A program made the translations under genes and the position numbers. The notes below the pieces were generated by a model. The model saw only the letters and a list, made by a program, of their open reading frames with translations, had not been told where the DNA came from and searched no databases. 7,608 bases of DNA, taken from positions 1-7,608 of the forward strand of contig PWHA01000250.1 of NCBI GenBank assembly GCA_003554685.1. Direction: 5' to 3'. Every line of letters starts with the position of its first letter. Position 1 is the stretch's first letter. Positions 1 through 5,967 of this stretch are shown here, one piece after another. The DNA comes from Halanaerobiaceae bacterium. Lineage in GTDB: Bacteria; Bacillota; Halanaerobiia; Halanaerobiales; Halarsenatibacteraceae.

Positions 1-1
1 C

Positions 2-214
2 TTTATAAAGGTTGTTCCGGCAGGAAGATATGCTGTTTTTACCCATCAATTTAAGGACGGCACCTATGGTCAGGCCTTTAAACTGGCCTATGACTGGCTG
101 GAAGATTCGGATTTCAGTCTGGCTCATCAGTTTGATATTCAGGTTTTTGATGAGAATTTCAAGGGTGCTGGCGACCCGGATTCCCGGATGGAAATATATA
201 TTCCGGTGAGATAA
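2..214 (+). CDS. C-terminal part of a GyrI-like / AraC effector-binding domain protein (5' end outside window)
   Basis: The frame starting at base 2 is open from the window edge to a TAA at 212-214 and gives 70 residues. The peptide contains VPAGRYAVFTH near its start, YDWLEDSDFSL in the middle and the ending MEIYIPVR. This order is typical of the GyrI-like small-molecule/effector-binding fold found at the C-terminus of AraC- and MerR-family regulators and as stand-alone proteins: a PAGxYAVF strand, a W-containing helix, then an acidic stretch before a closing EIYIPV strand. The domain binds a ligand, often a cationic or drug-like molecule. Whether a DNA-binding part precedes it cannot be seen. 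A 128-bp gap separates it from the next gene on the same strand, so co-transcription is uncertain. The family assignment rests on recalled motif pattern only. Confidence 0.75.
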   Translation, partial: FIKVVPAGRYAVFTHQFKDGTYGQAFKLAYDWLEDSDFSLAHQFDIQVFDENFKGAGDPDSRMEIYIPVR

Positions 215-342
215 TTTAGGCTTTATTTATTTTATGATTACCAATTCGGCTGATTTGATTTACTTATAAACACCCAATTTTTGTTAATGCCCGGATTTTT
301 TACAGTGGGCCTGAAAATTTAATTTGGGGGAGAGGATTTAAA

Positions 343-735
343 ATGAGTCTGGACAGGAGCAGGATAATCAGGATTCTACTGATTGCCGTGGGACTGGTTG
401 TCCTGGGAACAGCGGGCGCCCTCTTTTATTTTTCCCGGGGGCTGCAGGAAGGGGCTGCCCTGGAAATCGGGGGAATTTATCCGGCGGAGCAGGGGGACGG
501 CCGATATACCGGCAGTTATGATTTCCGCAGATGGTCAAATGAGCTGGAAGTTGTGGTGGAAAACGGGGAAATAAGGGAGATAAGTGTGCTGGATGACATG
601 ATGGTGGTGGACGGGGAACTGGCAGATAAAATATTTTCCCAGGTCATAGCAAGACAGAGCCTCGACATCGATATTGTGGGGGGAGCTACCGTCAGCAGCA
701 AGGCTTATCTTAAAGCTCTGGAGAATGCTTTTTAA
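343..735 (+). CDS. Membrane-anchored FMN-binding-domain protein
   Basis: This is a 130-residue protein with a short basic N-terminus (DRSRIIR), one hydrophobic segment at about residues 9-30, and an FMN_bind domain over about residues 45-130. The domain has the usual GxYxGSYD opening, a VENGEI strand turn and the closing DIVGGATVSSKAYLKAL. Family members carry FMN, often attached covalently to the Thr of a Dxx(S/T)GAT motif by ApbE, and pass electrons outside the membrane or in Rnf/Nqr-like chains. Here the acceptor would be Thr116, with Gly113 where Ser or Thr is usual. The helix followed by a polar domain suggests display on the outer face of the membrane. The start is supported by a strong ribosome site (GGGGGAGAGG at 326-335) seven bases upstream of ATG. 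A flavodoxin gene follows 63 bp downstream on the same strand, so the pair is probably one flavin-related operon. The electron-transfer partner is unknown. Confidence 0.85.
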   Translation: MSLDRSRIIRILLIAVGLVVLGTAGALFYFSRGLQEGAALEIGGIYPAEQGDGRYTGSYDFRRWSNELEVVVENGEIREISVLDDMMVVDGELADKIFSQVIARQSLDIDIVGGATVSSKAYLKALENAF

Positions 736-798
736 GCAAAGAATTAAGGGCAGGTTAAAAAACAATTTCAATTTCAGAAAAAGAGAGGGAAATTAAAG

Positions 799-1278
799 AT
801 GAAAACATTACTGGCCTATGCTTCCAAACACGGCACAACCCGGAAGGCAGCTGAAAAACTGGCCGGGCAGCTGGACGGAGAAGTAAAGATTATTAATCTG
901 CAGGAGAAGGCTTCCCGAAAAGTCAGGGTTGAGGACTATGAGCGGGTAATCGTTGGGGGTTCAATTCACATCGGGAAAATTCAAAAATCGATTAAGAAAT
1001 TTTGTCAGGCAAATCTGGATAAGCTGCTGCAGGCCGAGCAGCTGGGACTTTTTATCTGTTGTGCTGAAGAAGAAAAAGCCCTGGAGCAGCTGGAAAATGC
1101 TTTTCCGGCAGAACTTCTGGAGAAGGCAGCTGCTAAAGGGCTCTTTGGTCATGAATTTAATCTGGAAAAAATGAGCTTTATTTCCCGGGCTATGATTAAA
1201 AAAGTGGCTGGAGTGGACAGGAGTGAGTCGAAAATTAAGGATGAGAATATCAAGAAATTTGCCGAAGAGCTGGGCTAA
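799..1278 (+). CDS. Flavodoxin-domain protein, HemG-like (Flavodoxin_5 type)
   Basis: This is a 159-residue, soluble, single-domain flavodoxin fold. The N-terminal strand runs into the FMN phosphate loop YASKHGTTRKAA (residues 7-18; S9 to T14 form the loop). A second FMN-contact loop is GGSIHIGKIQ (residues 53-62), and a third follows the strand LGLFICCAEEE (82-92). The C-terminal helix pattern, with SRAMIKKVAG around residues 129-138 and a final KKFAEEL, resembles the protoporphyrinogen dehydrogenase HemG and related Flavodoxin_5 proteins. HemG itself oxidises protoporphyrinogen IX with quinone. No other haem genes are visible, so a general FMN redox carrier is equally possible and no gene symbol is given. 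The ATG has AGAGAGGGA about eight bases upstream. It shares strand and probably transcript with the FMN-binding protein before it. A likely terminator follows at 1464-1524. Confidence 0.85.
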   Translation: MKTLLAYASKHGTTRKAAEKLAGQLDGEVKIINLQEKASRKVRVEDYERVIVGGSIHIGKIQKSIKKFCQANLDKLLQAEQLGLFICCAEEEKALEQLENAFPAELLEKAAAKGLFGHEFNLEKMSFISRAMIKKVAGVDRSESKIKDENIKKFAEELG

Positions 1279-1316
1279 TGGCTGAAATATCTGTGGTTGA
1301 CCGGAAAACAGAATTA

Positions 1317-1430
1317 GCCTTTATCAGCGTAATATAAGAATTTGATTTGATAGCAGAGTTGGCCTTTATCAGCAAAATATGAGAATTTGATCTGATAGTA
1401 GTATAACCGTTTATCAGCAATATAACAATT
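1317..1430. repeat. Imperfect tandem repeat with 45-bp period, about 2.5 copies
   Basis: The core TTTATCAGC recurs at 1320, 1365 and 1410, exactly 45 bp apart. Units 1317-1361 and 1362-1406 agree at roughly four of five positions, including GCCTTTATCAGC, AGAATTTGAT and TGATAG. The third copy decays after about 1420. The array lies in the 221-bp gap between the convergent flavodoxin and permease genes and does not encode a convincing protein. Just past it, GCCTGGAAAGCAGAA (1432-1446) closely fits the consensus of the 15-bp array inside the permease gene at 3744-4136, which hints at a related origin. Confidence 0.7.
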
Positions 1431-1463
1431 AGCCTGGAAAGCAGAATTAAATCCTGATAGACT

Positions 1464-1524
1464 ATCCAGCTGGAATAAGAGACTAATCGGAAGTTAGGGT
1501 TAATCTGTCCAGCTGGATTTTTTT
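1464..1524 (+). terminator. Probable rho-independent terminator of the flavodoxin operon
   Basis: An 11-bp perfect inverted repeat pairs ATCCAGCTGGA (1464-1474) with TCCAGCTGGAT (1508-1518). Seven T residues follow at 1518-1524 on the plus strand. The loop is long for a terminator (33 nt), and each arm contains the self-complementary CCAGCTGG, so alternative foldings are possible. The right arm lies inside the last codons of the convergent permease gene. No U-run follows in the minus direction, so it is best read as terminating rightward transcription. Confidence 0.45.
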
Positions 1525-2615
1525 GCAACTATGATTATCAGCAGCAGAGAAATTATCAGCAGGCTGCCGGTTTCCAGGAGAAACTGTCCGGTCTCCAGCG
1601 GGCTTACCCCCATTATCTGCTGCATTCCCCGGGCTAGATAGGTCAGCGGTAGAAAAGTGCTGGCCCGCTGAAAATAGGAGGGCAGAAATTCAATGGGGAA
1701 ATAGATTCCCGAGAAGAAGATCATCACCGTCAGCAGGATGTTAGCGGCCTGGAAGCCGCTGTCTGCAGTGGTGGTTACCAGGGTTATCAGGGCACCCAGC
1801 CCCATCATTATTACCGTGCCGATGATCAGATAGGGAATAAAGAGCAGCCAGTTGATTTCAAAGCTGACCCCGAAGAGCAGCCTGCTGGCCAGCAGTACCA
1901 GCAGACTGCTGAGCAGGGAACCGGGCAGACGGCTGGAGACCAGGGCAAAGATAAAGGATCCCCGGTTAAGAGGTGAGGCTCCCAACCGCTTCAAAACTCC
2001 CCGCTCCCGGAAATAATGAAAAAGCTCCACTATGACAAAGAGCCCGGAGGAAGCCATACCCAGGGCAATCAGCCCGGGGAAGAGCGAGAAAAGCCGGGAA
2101 GGCACGGCAGTCCCGGTCTGAGAGGAATCGGGGGGGATATCCCTTATCTCAAGCTGGAGATATTCCTCCATCCCGGTCCTTCTGACATCCAGTTCCCGGT
2201 TAATCAGAGCTGCCTGCTGTTCTAGGGCAGGATTATCTTGGAGGCGGACCGGATTAAAATAATAGTCCAGGCGGTTATCACCAACCTCCAGCAGAATATC
2301 GGCCTGGTAATTTCTTAAAAGATCTTCTCCCTCCTCGAAAGAGGCTACCTCCTGATAGGCCAGGCTGCTGTTTTCCTCAATGACTGCTGATATTTCTCCA
2401 GGATTCAGGCTGGCGGTTTCGCTGTAGTAGATGGCCACCAGATTGGCCTGGCCCTGGCCGTTTTGAGAATAGAGGGAGCCAAAAATGATCAGAAAGATCA
2501 GCGGCAGCAGCATAACAAAAAATACTGTCTGACGGTCCCGGAGAAAGCTCAAAGTTAAAATTTTGAGATTGGCAAAATATTGCTTGAGATCCGGATAAAA
2601 TTTTTCTCCAAACAT
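1500..2615 (-). CDS. ABC-2 type exporter permease, second of a pair (set A)
   Basis: This 371-residue membrane protein has the standard ABC-2 layout. An N-terminal cytoplasmic stretch ends in LRDRQTVFF, followed by helix 1 (about 31-49) and a polar extracytoplasmic domain of about 130 residues (50-177). Five further helices lie at about 178-199, 221-248, 256-281, 291-311 and 349-363. Between helices 2 and 3 lies the coupling segment FRERGVLKRLGASPL (202-216), which matches the usual family motif for contact with the ATPase. FFSGIYFPIEFLP before the penultimate loop is also typical. The start is well supported: ATG overlaps the stop of the upstream permease (TGATG), and GGAGGTG sits seven bases away inside that gene's last codons. 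It probably pairs with the permease encoded just upstream, driven by the ATPase of the same operon. The substrate is unknown; drug, lipid and peptide export are all possible. Confidence 0.9.
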   Translation of the reverse strand: MFGEKFYPDLKQYFANLKILTLSFLRDRQTVFFVMLLPLIFLIIFGSLYSQNGQGQANLVAIYYSETASLNPGEISAVIEENSSLAYQEVASFEEGEDLLRNYQADILLEVGDNRLDYYFNPVRLQDNPALEQQAALINRELDVRRTGMEEYLQLEIRDIPPDSSQTGTAVPSRLFSLFPGLIALGMASSGLFVIVELFHYFRERGVLKRLGASPLNRGSFIFALVSSRLPGSLLSSLLVLLASRLLFGVSFEINWLLFIPYLIIGTVIMMGLGALITLVTTTADSGFQAANILLTVMIFFSGIYFPIEFLPSYFQRASTFLPLTYLARGMQQIMGVSPLETGQFLLETGSLLIISLLLIIIVAKKSSWTD

Positions 2616-4309
2616 CAGCCTTCACCTCCCGGATTCCATTTGAAACTCAGTGCTGAGACAATCAGCCCCACCACCAGCCAGGCTGCTGGAACTAGAATAT
2701 TGAGAATCGGCGAGGTGGTGCTGGGATAGATTCCCAGGAGATCCCGCATACCGTTGGTGAGGTAGGTAACCGGATTAATCAAGACAATAAATCTGATAAA
2801 TCCGGGAATCTCGGTGACCGGAAAGAAAATTCCGCCCAGAAAAGCCAGGGGATAGATGATTGCCGAGGTGATAATTCCTACCGATTCTTTGCTTTTAACC
2901 AGGCCGAGGACCAGAAAGCCGAAGGAAAGGGAAATTATCAGTCCAAATAGCAGATAGCCAATAAAGCGGAGATCAAAGATATCCAGATTAATGTTAAAAA
3001 AGAAGACTGACCATCCGTAAATCAAGATTACCTGGATCAGAGAAAGAACAATGATATAGCCGATGATTCCGGCAAAATATTGAATAGGCCTCAGCGGGGT
3101 GGCGAAATATCTTCTCAGAATTCCCCGGGCCCGCAGAGAGGAGATGCGGCTGACCATAATATCCAGGCCGGATAGCAAGAAGGTGAAAAGAATGATTCCC
3201 GGCACCAGATATTCAGCCATGGAAAAACCGGCTCTCTCTGCCTGGCGGGTGGACAGCTCGATCTGAGCGGTGCTGCTGGCCAGCAGTTCTGAGCGGTCCA
3301 GGCTGCCGCTGGCGATATTGAGTTCCCGGTTGACCTCGATCAGAATGCTGGTAATGACATCGGCAGCAATCCGGGAAAGCTGGCTTTCAGACCGGTGGTA
3401 GAGTTCAATCACATCGGGCCCGGCCAGAGTTCCCTCCGGGATTACCAGCAGCAGATGGCGCTCACCTTGTTCCAGCCTGGTTTTTTCACTTTCCAGAAAG
3501 TCTTCGGCCGAAACACCCTCCGGGAGACGATGGAATTTAAACCAGCGGCTGTCTTCCGAGGCTTCAATTCCGATAAAGAGATCATCCAAAACTGCAGCGT
3601 AGCTTAAATCCTGGATTCCGGGAAAACCTGGAGTTATGCTGGCCGGGGGATTTATACCCTGCTTTTCCTCCTGCATTTCCCCGGCTGCGGGATTTACTTC
3701 GGGATATTCCCCTGCCGTGAAAAAGCTGTTCTCCGAAGCCGGACCGGTTAGGACAGTGTCCTGTCGAGCACTATCATTTTGAGCAGCCTTTGATAAAGTA
3801 TTATCCTGGAAAGAAGCCTCTTCTAGGGCAACATTTTGCCAAGCGGTATTCAGGAGGGCAGTTTCCTGTAAAACAGCATTCTGAAAGGTGGTACCCTGCA
3901 GAACAGTCCCCTGTAAAATATCATCCTGCTGGGCGGTTTTCTTCAGGGCAGCATCAGCGGTATTCTGGAGGGCAGTTTCCTGCAAAATATCATTCTGCAA
4001 AGCGATATTATGGAGGGTATGGAGGACAGTTTCCTGTTGGTCAGAATCCCGCATAGCTGTAACCTGCTGTGGAGTGACAGATAGAGCAGAATCATAATGA
4101 GCAGCATCCAGTAGAGCAGAATCCTGTAAAGATTCATCCCGGGGAATCAGGCTGATCTGGAAGGTTATCTCGGGCTGCTGCTGGCCACCAAAGACCAGGG
4201 CCAGAAAGGTCAGCAGCAGCAGAGGGAACGCTAGATTCCAGAAGATGGAGTATTTATCCCGCAGCTGCTGGCGGATATACTGGAGAAAGATACTGGTGAT
4301 TGCTGTCAT
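2615..4309 (-). CDS. ABC-2 type exporter permease with a pentad-repeat insertion in its large loop (set A)
   Basis: This 564-residue permease is about 170 residues longer than usual for the family and than its partner. Helix 1 is at about 22-42. Five further helices lie at about 367-385, 411-432, 447-470, 478-498 and 537-555. The coupling segment is LRARGILRRYFATPL (392-406), and FLGGIFFPVTEIPG is the common late motif. The extra length is in the first extracytoplasmic loop, where residues about 59-189 consist of five-residue steps such as ILQGT, VLQGT, TFQNA and VLQET, followed by a Pro/Glu-rich linker. The ordinary loop sequence resumes near residue 235 (LSYAAVLDDLFIGIEA). The ATG overlaps the ATPase stop codon (TGATG), so translation is probably coupled; a purine-rich GGGGG lies about 11 bases upstream. 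The catalytic transporter core looks intact. The role of the repeat loop is unknown: it might bind surface partners, act as a spacer, or be a tolerated expansion. Confidence 0.9.
   Translation of the reverse strand: MTAITSIFLQYIRQQLRDKYSIFWNLAFPLLLLTFLALVFGGQQQPEITFQISLIPRDESLQDSALLDAAHYDSALSVTPQQVTAMRDSDQQETVLHTLHNIALQNDILQETALQNTADAALKKTAQQDDILQGTVLQGTTFQNAVLQETALLNTAWQNVALEEASFQDNTLSKAAQNDSARQDTVLTGPASENSFFTAGEYPEVNPAAGEMQEEKQGINPPASITPGFPGIQDLSYAAVLDDLFIGIEASEDSRWFKFHRLPEGVSAEDFLESEKTRLEQGERHLLLVIPEGTLAGPDVIELYHRSESQLSRIAADVITSILIEVNRELNIASGSLDRSELLASSTAQIELSTRQAERAGFSMAEYLVPGIILFTFLLSGLDIMVSRISSLRARGILRRYFATPLRPIQYFAGIIGYIIVLSLIQVILIYGWSVFFFNINLDIFDLRFIGYLLFGLIISLSFGFLVLGLVKSKESVGIITSAIIYPLAFLGGIFFPVTEIPGFIRFIVLINPVTYLTNGMRDLLGIYPSTTSPILNILVPAAWLVVGLIVSALSFKWNPGGEG
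2623..2629 (-). promoter_or_regulatory. Ribosome binding site of the second permease, inside the preceding gene
   Basis: The minus strand reads GGAGGTG followed by seven bases and then the ATG at 2615. The site also encodes part of the last residues (GGEG) of the upstream permease. With the TGATG overlap, it supports independent as well as coupled initiation of the downstream gene. Confidence 0.8.
3744..4136. repeat. 15-bp tandem array (25 full units plus two 9-bp units) inside a permease gene
   Basis: The stretch divides without remainder into 15-bp units from 3744 to 3953, a 9-bp unit (3954-3962), 15-bp units from 3963 to 4022, another 9-bp unit (4023-4031), and 15-bp units from 4032 to 4136. 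The plus-strand consensus is about TCCTGNAAAGCAGNA; examples are TCCTGTAAAACAGCA (3864), TTCTGGAGGGCAGTT (3963) and TCCTGCAAAATATCA (3978). In protein it gives steps of the form (A/V/I/T)(L/F)Q(N/E/G/D)(T/A). A longer near-copy of about 43 bp occurs at both 3845 and 3959. Every unit, including the short ones, is a multiple of three, so the reading frame is kept. Confidence 0.9.
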
Positions 4310-5238
4310 CAGTCTCTCAACCCCCTGCCGGTGAGCTCGAGAAAGACATCCTCCAGATTGGGACGTCTGATTTTGAGATTATCTAACTTAAAGTCACCGG
4401 CTTCAGCCCAGGCTGTCAGCCGGATCAGGGCTTCGGTCAGACTGGTCACGTAAATCGAGATGCTTTCTTCGGTGAGATTTAAATCGGGATAACTGGCTTT
4501 CAGCTCCTCAAGAGCAGTTTTAGATAGACCGTTGTGGGCAAATTCCACCACATTATCCTGCCCCAGTTCCTCGATCAGCTCTTCGGGGCTGCCGCTGGCA
4601 ATTATCCGCCCCCGATCCATGATATAAACATAATCAGAAAGTTTTTCGGCTTCATCCATGTAGTGGGTGGTGAGAAAAATAGTTTTGCCCTCAGCCTTTA
4701 GGTCTTCAATCAGATCCCAGAGATTTCTCCGGGCCTGGGGATCCAGCCCGGTGGTCGGTTCATCGAGAAAGAGAATCCGGGGATCATTGATCAGGGCCAG
4801 ACCGATGGCCAGCCGCTGCTGCTGGCCGCCGGAGAGGTTTTCAACATAATCATCGGACTTATCCTGAAGTTCAATTCTTTCCAGAATATCAGCAGCCTCC
4901 AGGATTCGGGATTTGTTGTAGAAGGAGCGAAACATTTCCAGCATCTCCCGGACCTTGATCTTCTCAATATAATTGGTGCGCTGGAGCAGAACTCCGATTT
5001 CTTCCTTTTCCTGACGGCCAATCCGCTCAATCTCCCGGCCGAAAAACTTCAGCCGGCCGCTGTCAGCGGTTTTCAGCCCCTGCAGGATTTCAATGGTGGT
5101 GGTTTTACCGGCACCGTTGGGACCCAGCAGGGTAAAGACCTGCCCCTTTTTCACATAAAAAGAGATGCCATCAACCGCTTTGAGGGAGTCGTAGGATTTT
5201 TTCAGGTTGTGAACTTCGACAGCATTTTCCCGGGACAT
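4309..5238 (-). CDS. ABC-2 exporter ATP-binding protein (set A)
   Basis: This 309-residue cytoplasmic ATPase energises the two permeases downstream. Counting from the chosen ATG, it has Walker A GPNGAGKT (39-46), the Q-loop glutamine at 86 in GVLLQRTNY, signature LSGGQQQR (135-142), Walker B ILFLDEP (155-161), the D-loop GLDPQ, and the switch histidine at about 192 in TTHYMDEAE. The C-terminal extension ends with RRPNLEDVFLELTGR, the usual tail of exporter ATPases of the drug/antibiotic type (DUF4162-like region). All catalytic residues are present. The frame stays open upstream to a TTG at 5265, but the ATG at 5238 has AGAGGTG five bases away while the TTG has no such site, so 5238 is chosen. 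It is the first gene of the operon, and its leader carries an 18-bp repeat array and inverted repeats. The substrate is unknown. Confidence 0.95.
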   Translation of the reverse strand: MSRENAVEVHNLKKSYDSLKAVDGISFYVKKGQVFTLLGPNGAGKTTTIEILQGLKTADSGRLKFFGREIERIGRQEKEEIGVLLQRTNYIEKIKVREMLEMFRSFYNKSRILEAADILERIELQDKSDDYVENLSGGQQQRLAIGLALINDPRILFLDEPTTGLDPQARRNLWDLIEDLKAEGKTIFLTTHYMDEAEKLSDYVYIMDRGRIIASGSPEELIEELGQDNVVEFAHNGLSKTALEELKASYPDLNLTEESISIYVTSLTEALIRLTAWAEAGDFKLDNLKIRRPNLEDVFLELTGRGLRD

Positions 5239-5243
5239 TTTTT

Positions 5244-5250
5244 CACCTCT
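5244..5250 (-). promoter_or_regulatory. Ribosome binding site deciding the ATPase start
   Basis: The minus strand reads AGAGGTG, five A residues, then ATG at 5238. This favours the 309-residue product over a nine-residue-longer version from TTG at 5265. The site lies in a stretch (CTCTTTCTTC on the plus strand, 5247-5256) that resembles the 18-bp repeat unit found 30 bp further upstream. Confidence 0.75.
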
Positions 5251-5279
5251 TTCTTCAAAGTTCAATTATTTCATTAATA

Positions 5280-5351
5280 CTTGCTCTTTCTTCGAAAGTT
5301 GCTCTTTTTTAAATGCTTGCTCTTTCTTCAAAACTTGTTCTTTCTTCCTTT
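5280..5351. repeat. Four 18-bp tandem repeats in the leader of the ABC operon
   Basis: Units start at 5280, 5298, 5316 and 5334. Unit 1 is CTTGCTCTTTCTTCGAAA and unit 3 is CTTGCTCTTTCTTCAAAA; units 2 and 4 differ at several positions. The core CTCTTTCTTC appears once more at 5247-5256, overlapping the ATPase ribosome site, though out of register by one base. In the transcript the units read as purine-rich GAAAGAGCAAG segments upstream of the start codon. Confidence 0.85.
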
Positions 5352-5354
5352 GTC

Positions 5355-5381
5355 GTTAAATCAGGTCTAAGAAAATTTAAC
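5355..5381. promoter_or_regulatory. Inverted repeat upstream of the ATPase gene, possible operator or leader hairpin
   Basis: GTTAAAT (5355-5361) and ATTTAAC (5375-5381) form a perfect 7-bp inverted repeat with a 13-nt spacer. A second pairing, CAGGT (5362-5366) with ACCTG (5380-5384), overlaps it, so the two hairpins would exclude each other in RNA. Position in the ABC operon leader makes a regulatory role plausible, but there is no direct evidence for one. Confidence 0.35.
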
Positions 5382-5424
5382 CTGGAGAGCATTACCGGAA
5401 CAGCTAGAAGAGATGTTGATGGGC

Positions 5425-5449
5425 TTCGTATTTTTCTGATAATTACGAA
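5425..5449. promoter_or_regulatory. Inverted repeat TTCGTA-N13-TACGAA, possible operator
   Basis: TTCGTA (5425-5430) and TACGAA (5444-5449) are perfectly complementary with a 13-nt spacer, the same spacing as the inverted repeat at 5355-5381. TACGAA also begins the two 45-bp units at 5506 and 5551. Regulator-binding or RNA hairpin roles are both possible; neither is shown. Confidence 0.3.
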
Positions 5450-5481
5450 TATTGCGGGACAGCACACATAAGTTTCCGGAA

Positions 5482-5509
5482 CGTAAAGCAGAAAAATTCA
5501 GCTTTTACG
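5482..5509. repeat. Small inverted repeat (hairpin potential)
   Basis: CGTAAAGC (5482-5489) can pair with GCTTTTACG (5501-5509) with one bulged base across an 11-nt loop. The right arm runs into the first 45-bp unit. There is no T-run on either side to suggest a terminator. Confidence 0.35.
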
Positions 5510-5595
5510 AAATAATTTCTCTGGTCATTTTCTTTTACGTGCAGATAAAGTACGAAATAATTTCTCTGGTCATTTTCTTTTACGTGCAGATAAAG
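5506..5595. repeat. Perfect 45-bp tandem duplication
   Basis: Bases 5506-5550 and 5551-5595 are identical at all 45 positions. Each copy begins TACGAAATAATTTCTC and ends TACGTGCAGATAAAG. Complete identity in non-coding DNA points to a recent duplication. The minus strand reads a 75-codon frame through it, but that frame begins at TTG with no ribosome site. Confidence 0.95.
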
Positions 5596-5649
5596 TATGT
5601 GTAATGTGTCTGAAAATTTCAATTTTAATGACTGAATAATTCTTTTTCC

Positions 5650-5679
5650 TGTTCGGCTGGTAGAAAGCAACCAGGAACA
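5650..5679. repeat. Hairpin-forming inverted repeat at the left edge of the AT-rich element
   Basis: TGTTC (5650-5654) and CTGGT (5657-5661) pair with ACCAG (5670-5674) and GAACA (5675-5679), giving ten base pairs with a two-base bulge (GG) and an eight-base loop. An AT-rich tract follows on the plus strand but without a T-run, so a terminator role is weak. Confidence 0.45.
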
Positions 5680-5689
5680 ATTATATATA

Positions 5690-5870
5690 ATATATACAGA
5701 CGACTATCGACTATATATTATATGGTTTGCTCACAGAAAGGTAAAAATATTATTCTTGGCACTATATATAGTGGATTGCAGATCAATTCAATGCAATATA
5801 TAGTATGGTTCTGTGTTTTAATCTGCGAAACAGACCTTTTTGTTGGCGAACCATTATATATACAGACGAC
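5690..5870. mobile_element. MITE-like, AT-rich element with terminal inverted repeats
   Basis: The 15-bp sequence ATATATACAGACGAC occurs as an exact direct repeat at 5690-5704 and 5856-5870. Just inside, 5722-5742 (starting ATGGTTTGC) matches the reverse complement of 5834-5854 (starting ATGGTTCGC) at 17 of 21 positions. Near the centre is a perfect 14-bp palindrome, CACTATATATAGTG (5760-5773), with a related TATATAGTATGG at 5798-5809. The whole could fold into one long imperfect hairpin. It encodes nothing. It may be a small non-autonomous element or its remnant, with the direct repeats either target duplications or part of the ends; a plain hairpin repeat is the alternative. Confidence 0.4.
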
Positions 5871-5908
5871 AAATTATATTGCTGACCGGTAGCGCAGTCC
5901 AGCTTTCC

Positions 5909-5954
5909 GGGAAGAGGAGCAAAAGAGGGAAAAAGAGGGGCAGAGAAAGAGGGG
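5909..5954. other. Polypurine tract
   Basis: Forty-six bases carry only two pyrimidines (C at 5920 and 5941), with GAGG recurring at 5914, 5925, 5935 and 5949. It is followed within 15 bp by the pyrimidine-rich 11-bp array, so strand composition switches abruptly here. Confidence 0.6.
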
Positions 5955-5967
5955 TATAAATTATCCC

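Noticed and set aside
241..290. Promoter for the FMN-binding/flavodoxin genes
   Set aside because: TATAAA at 265-270 has no acceptable -35 at 16-18 bp, and TTGATT at 255-260 has no -10 at proper spacing, so no promoter is annotated.
1250..1528. 92-codon minus-strand frame with repeated IKANS-type peptides
   Set aside because: It overlaps the ends of two well-supported genes, has no ribosome site, and its repeats are simply the 45-bp array translated.
3790..4137. Three open frames (two plus, one minus) across the 15-bp array
   Set aside because: A 15-bp repeat without stops leaves several frames open. Only the minus-strand permease frame continues into recognisable flanking domains.
5443..5670. 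75-codon minus-strand frame across the perfect 45-bp duplication
   Set aside because: It begins at TTG with no ribosome site, and the composition is not protein-like outside the repeat. The 45-bp unit keeps any frame open by its length.
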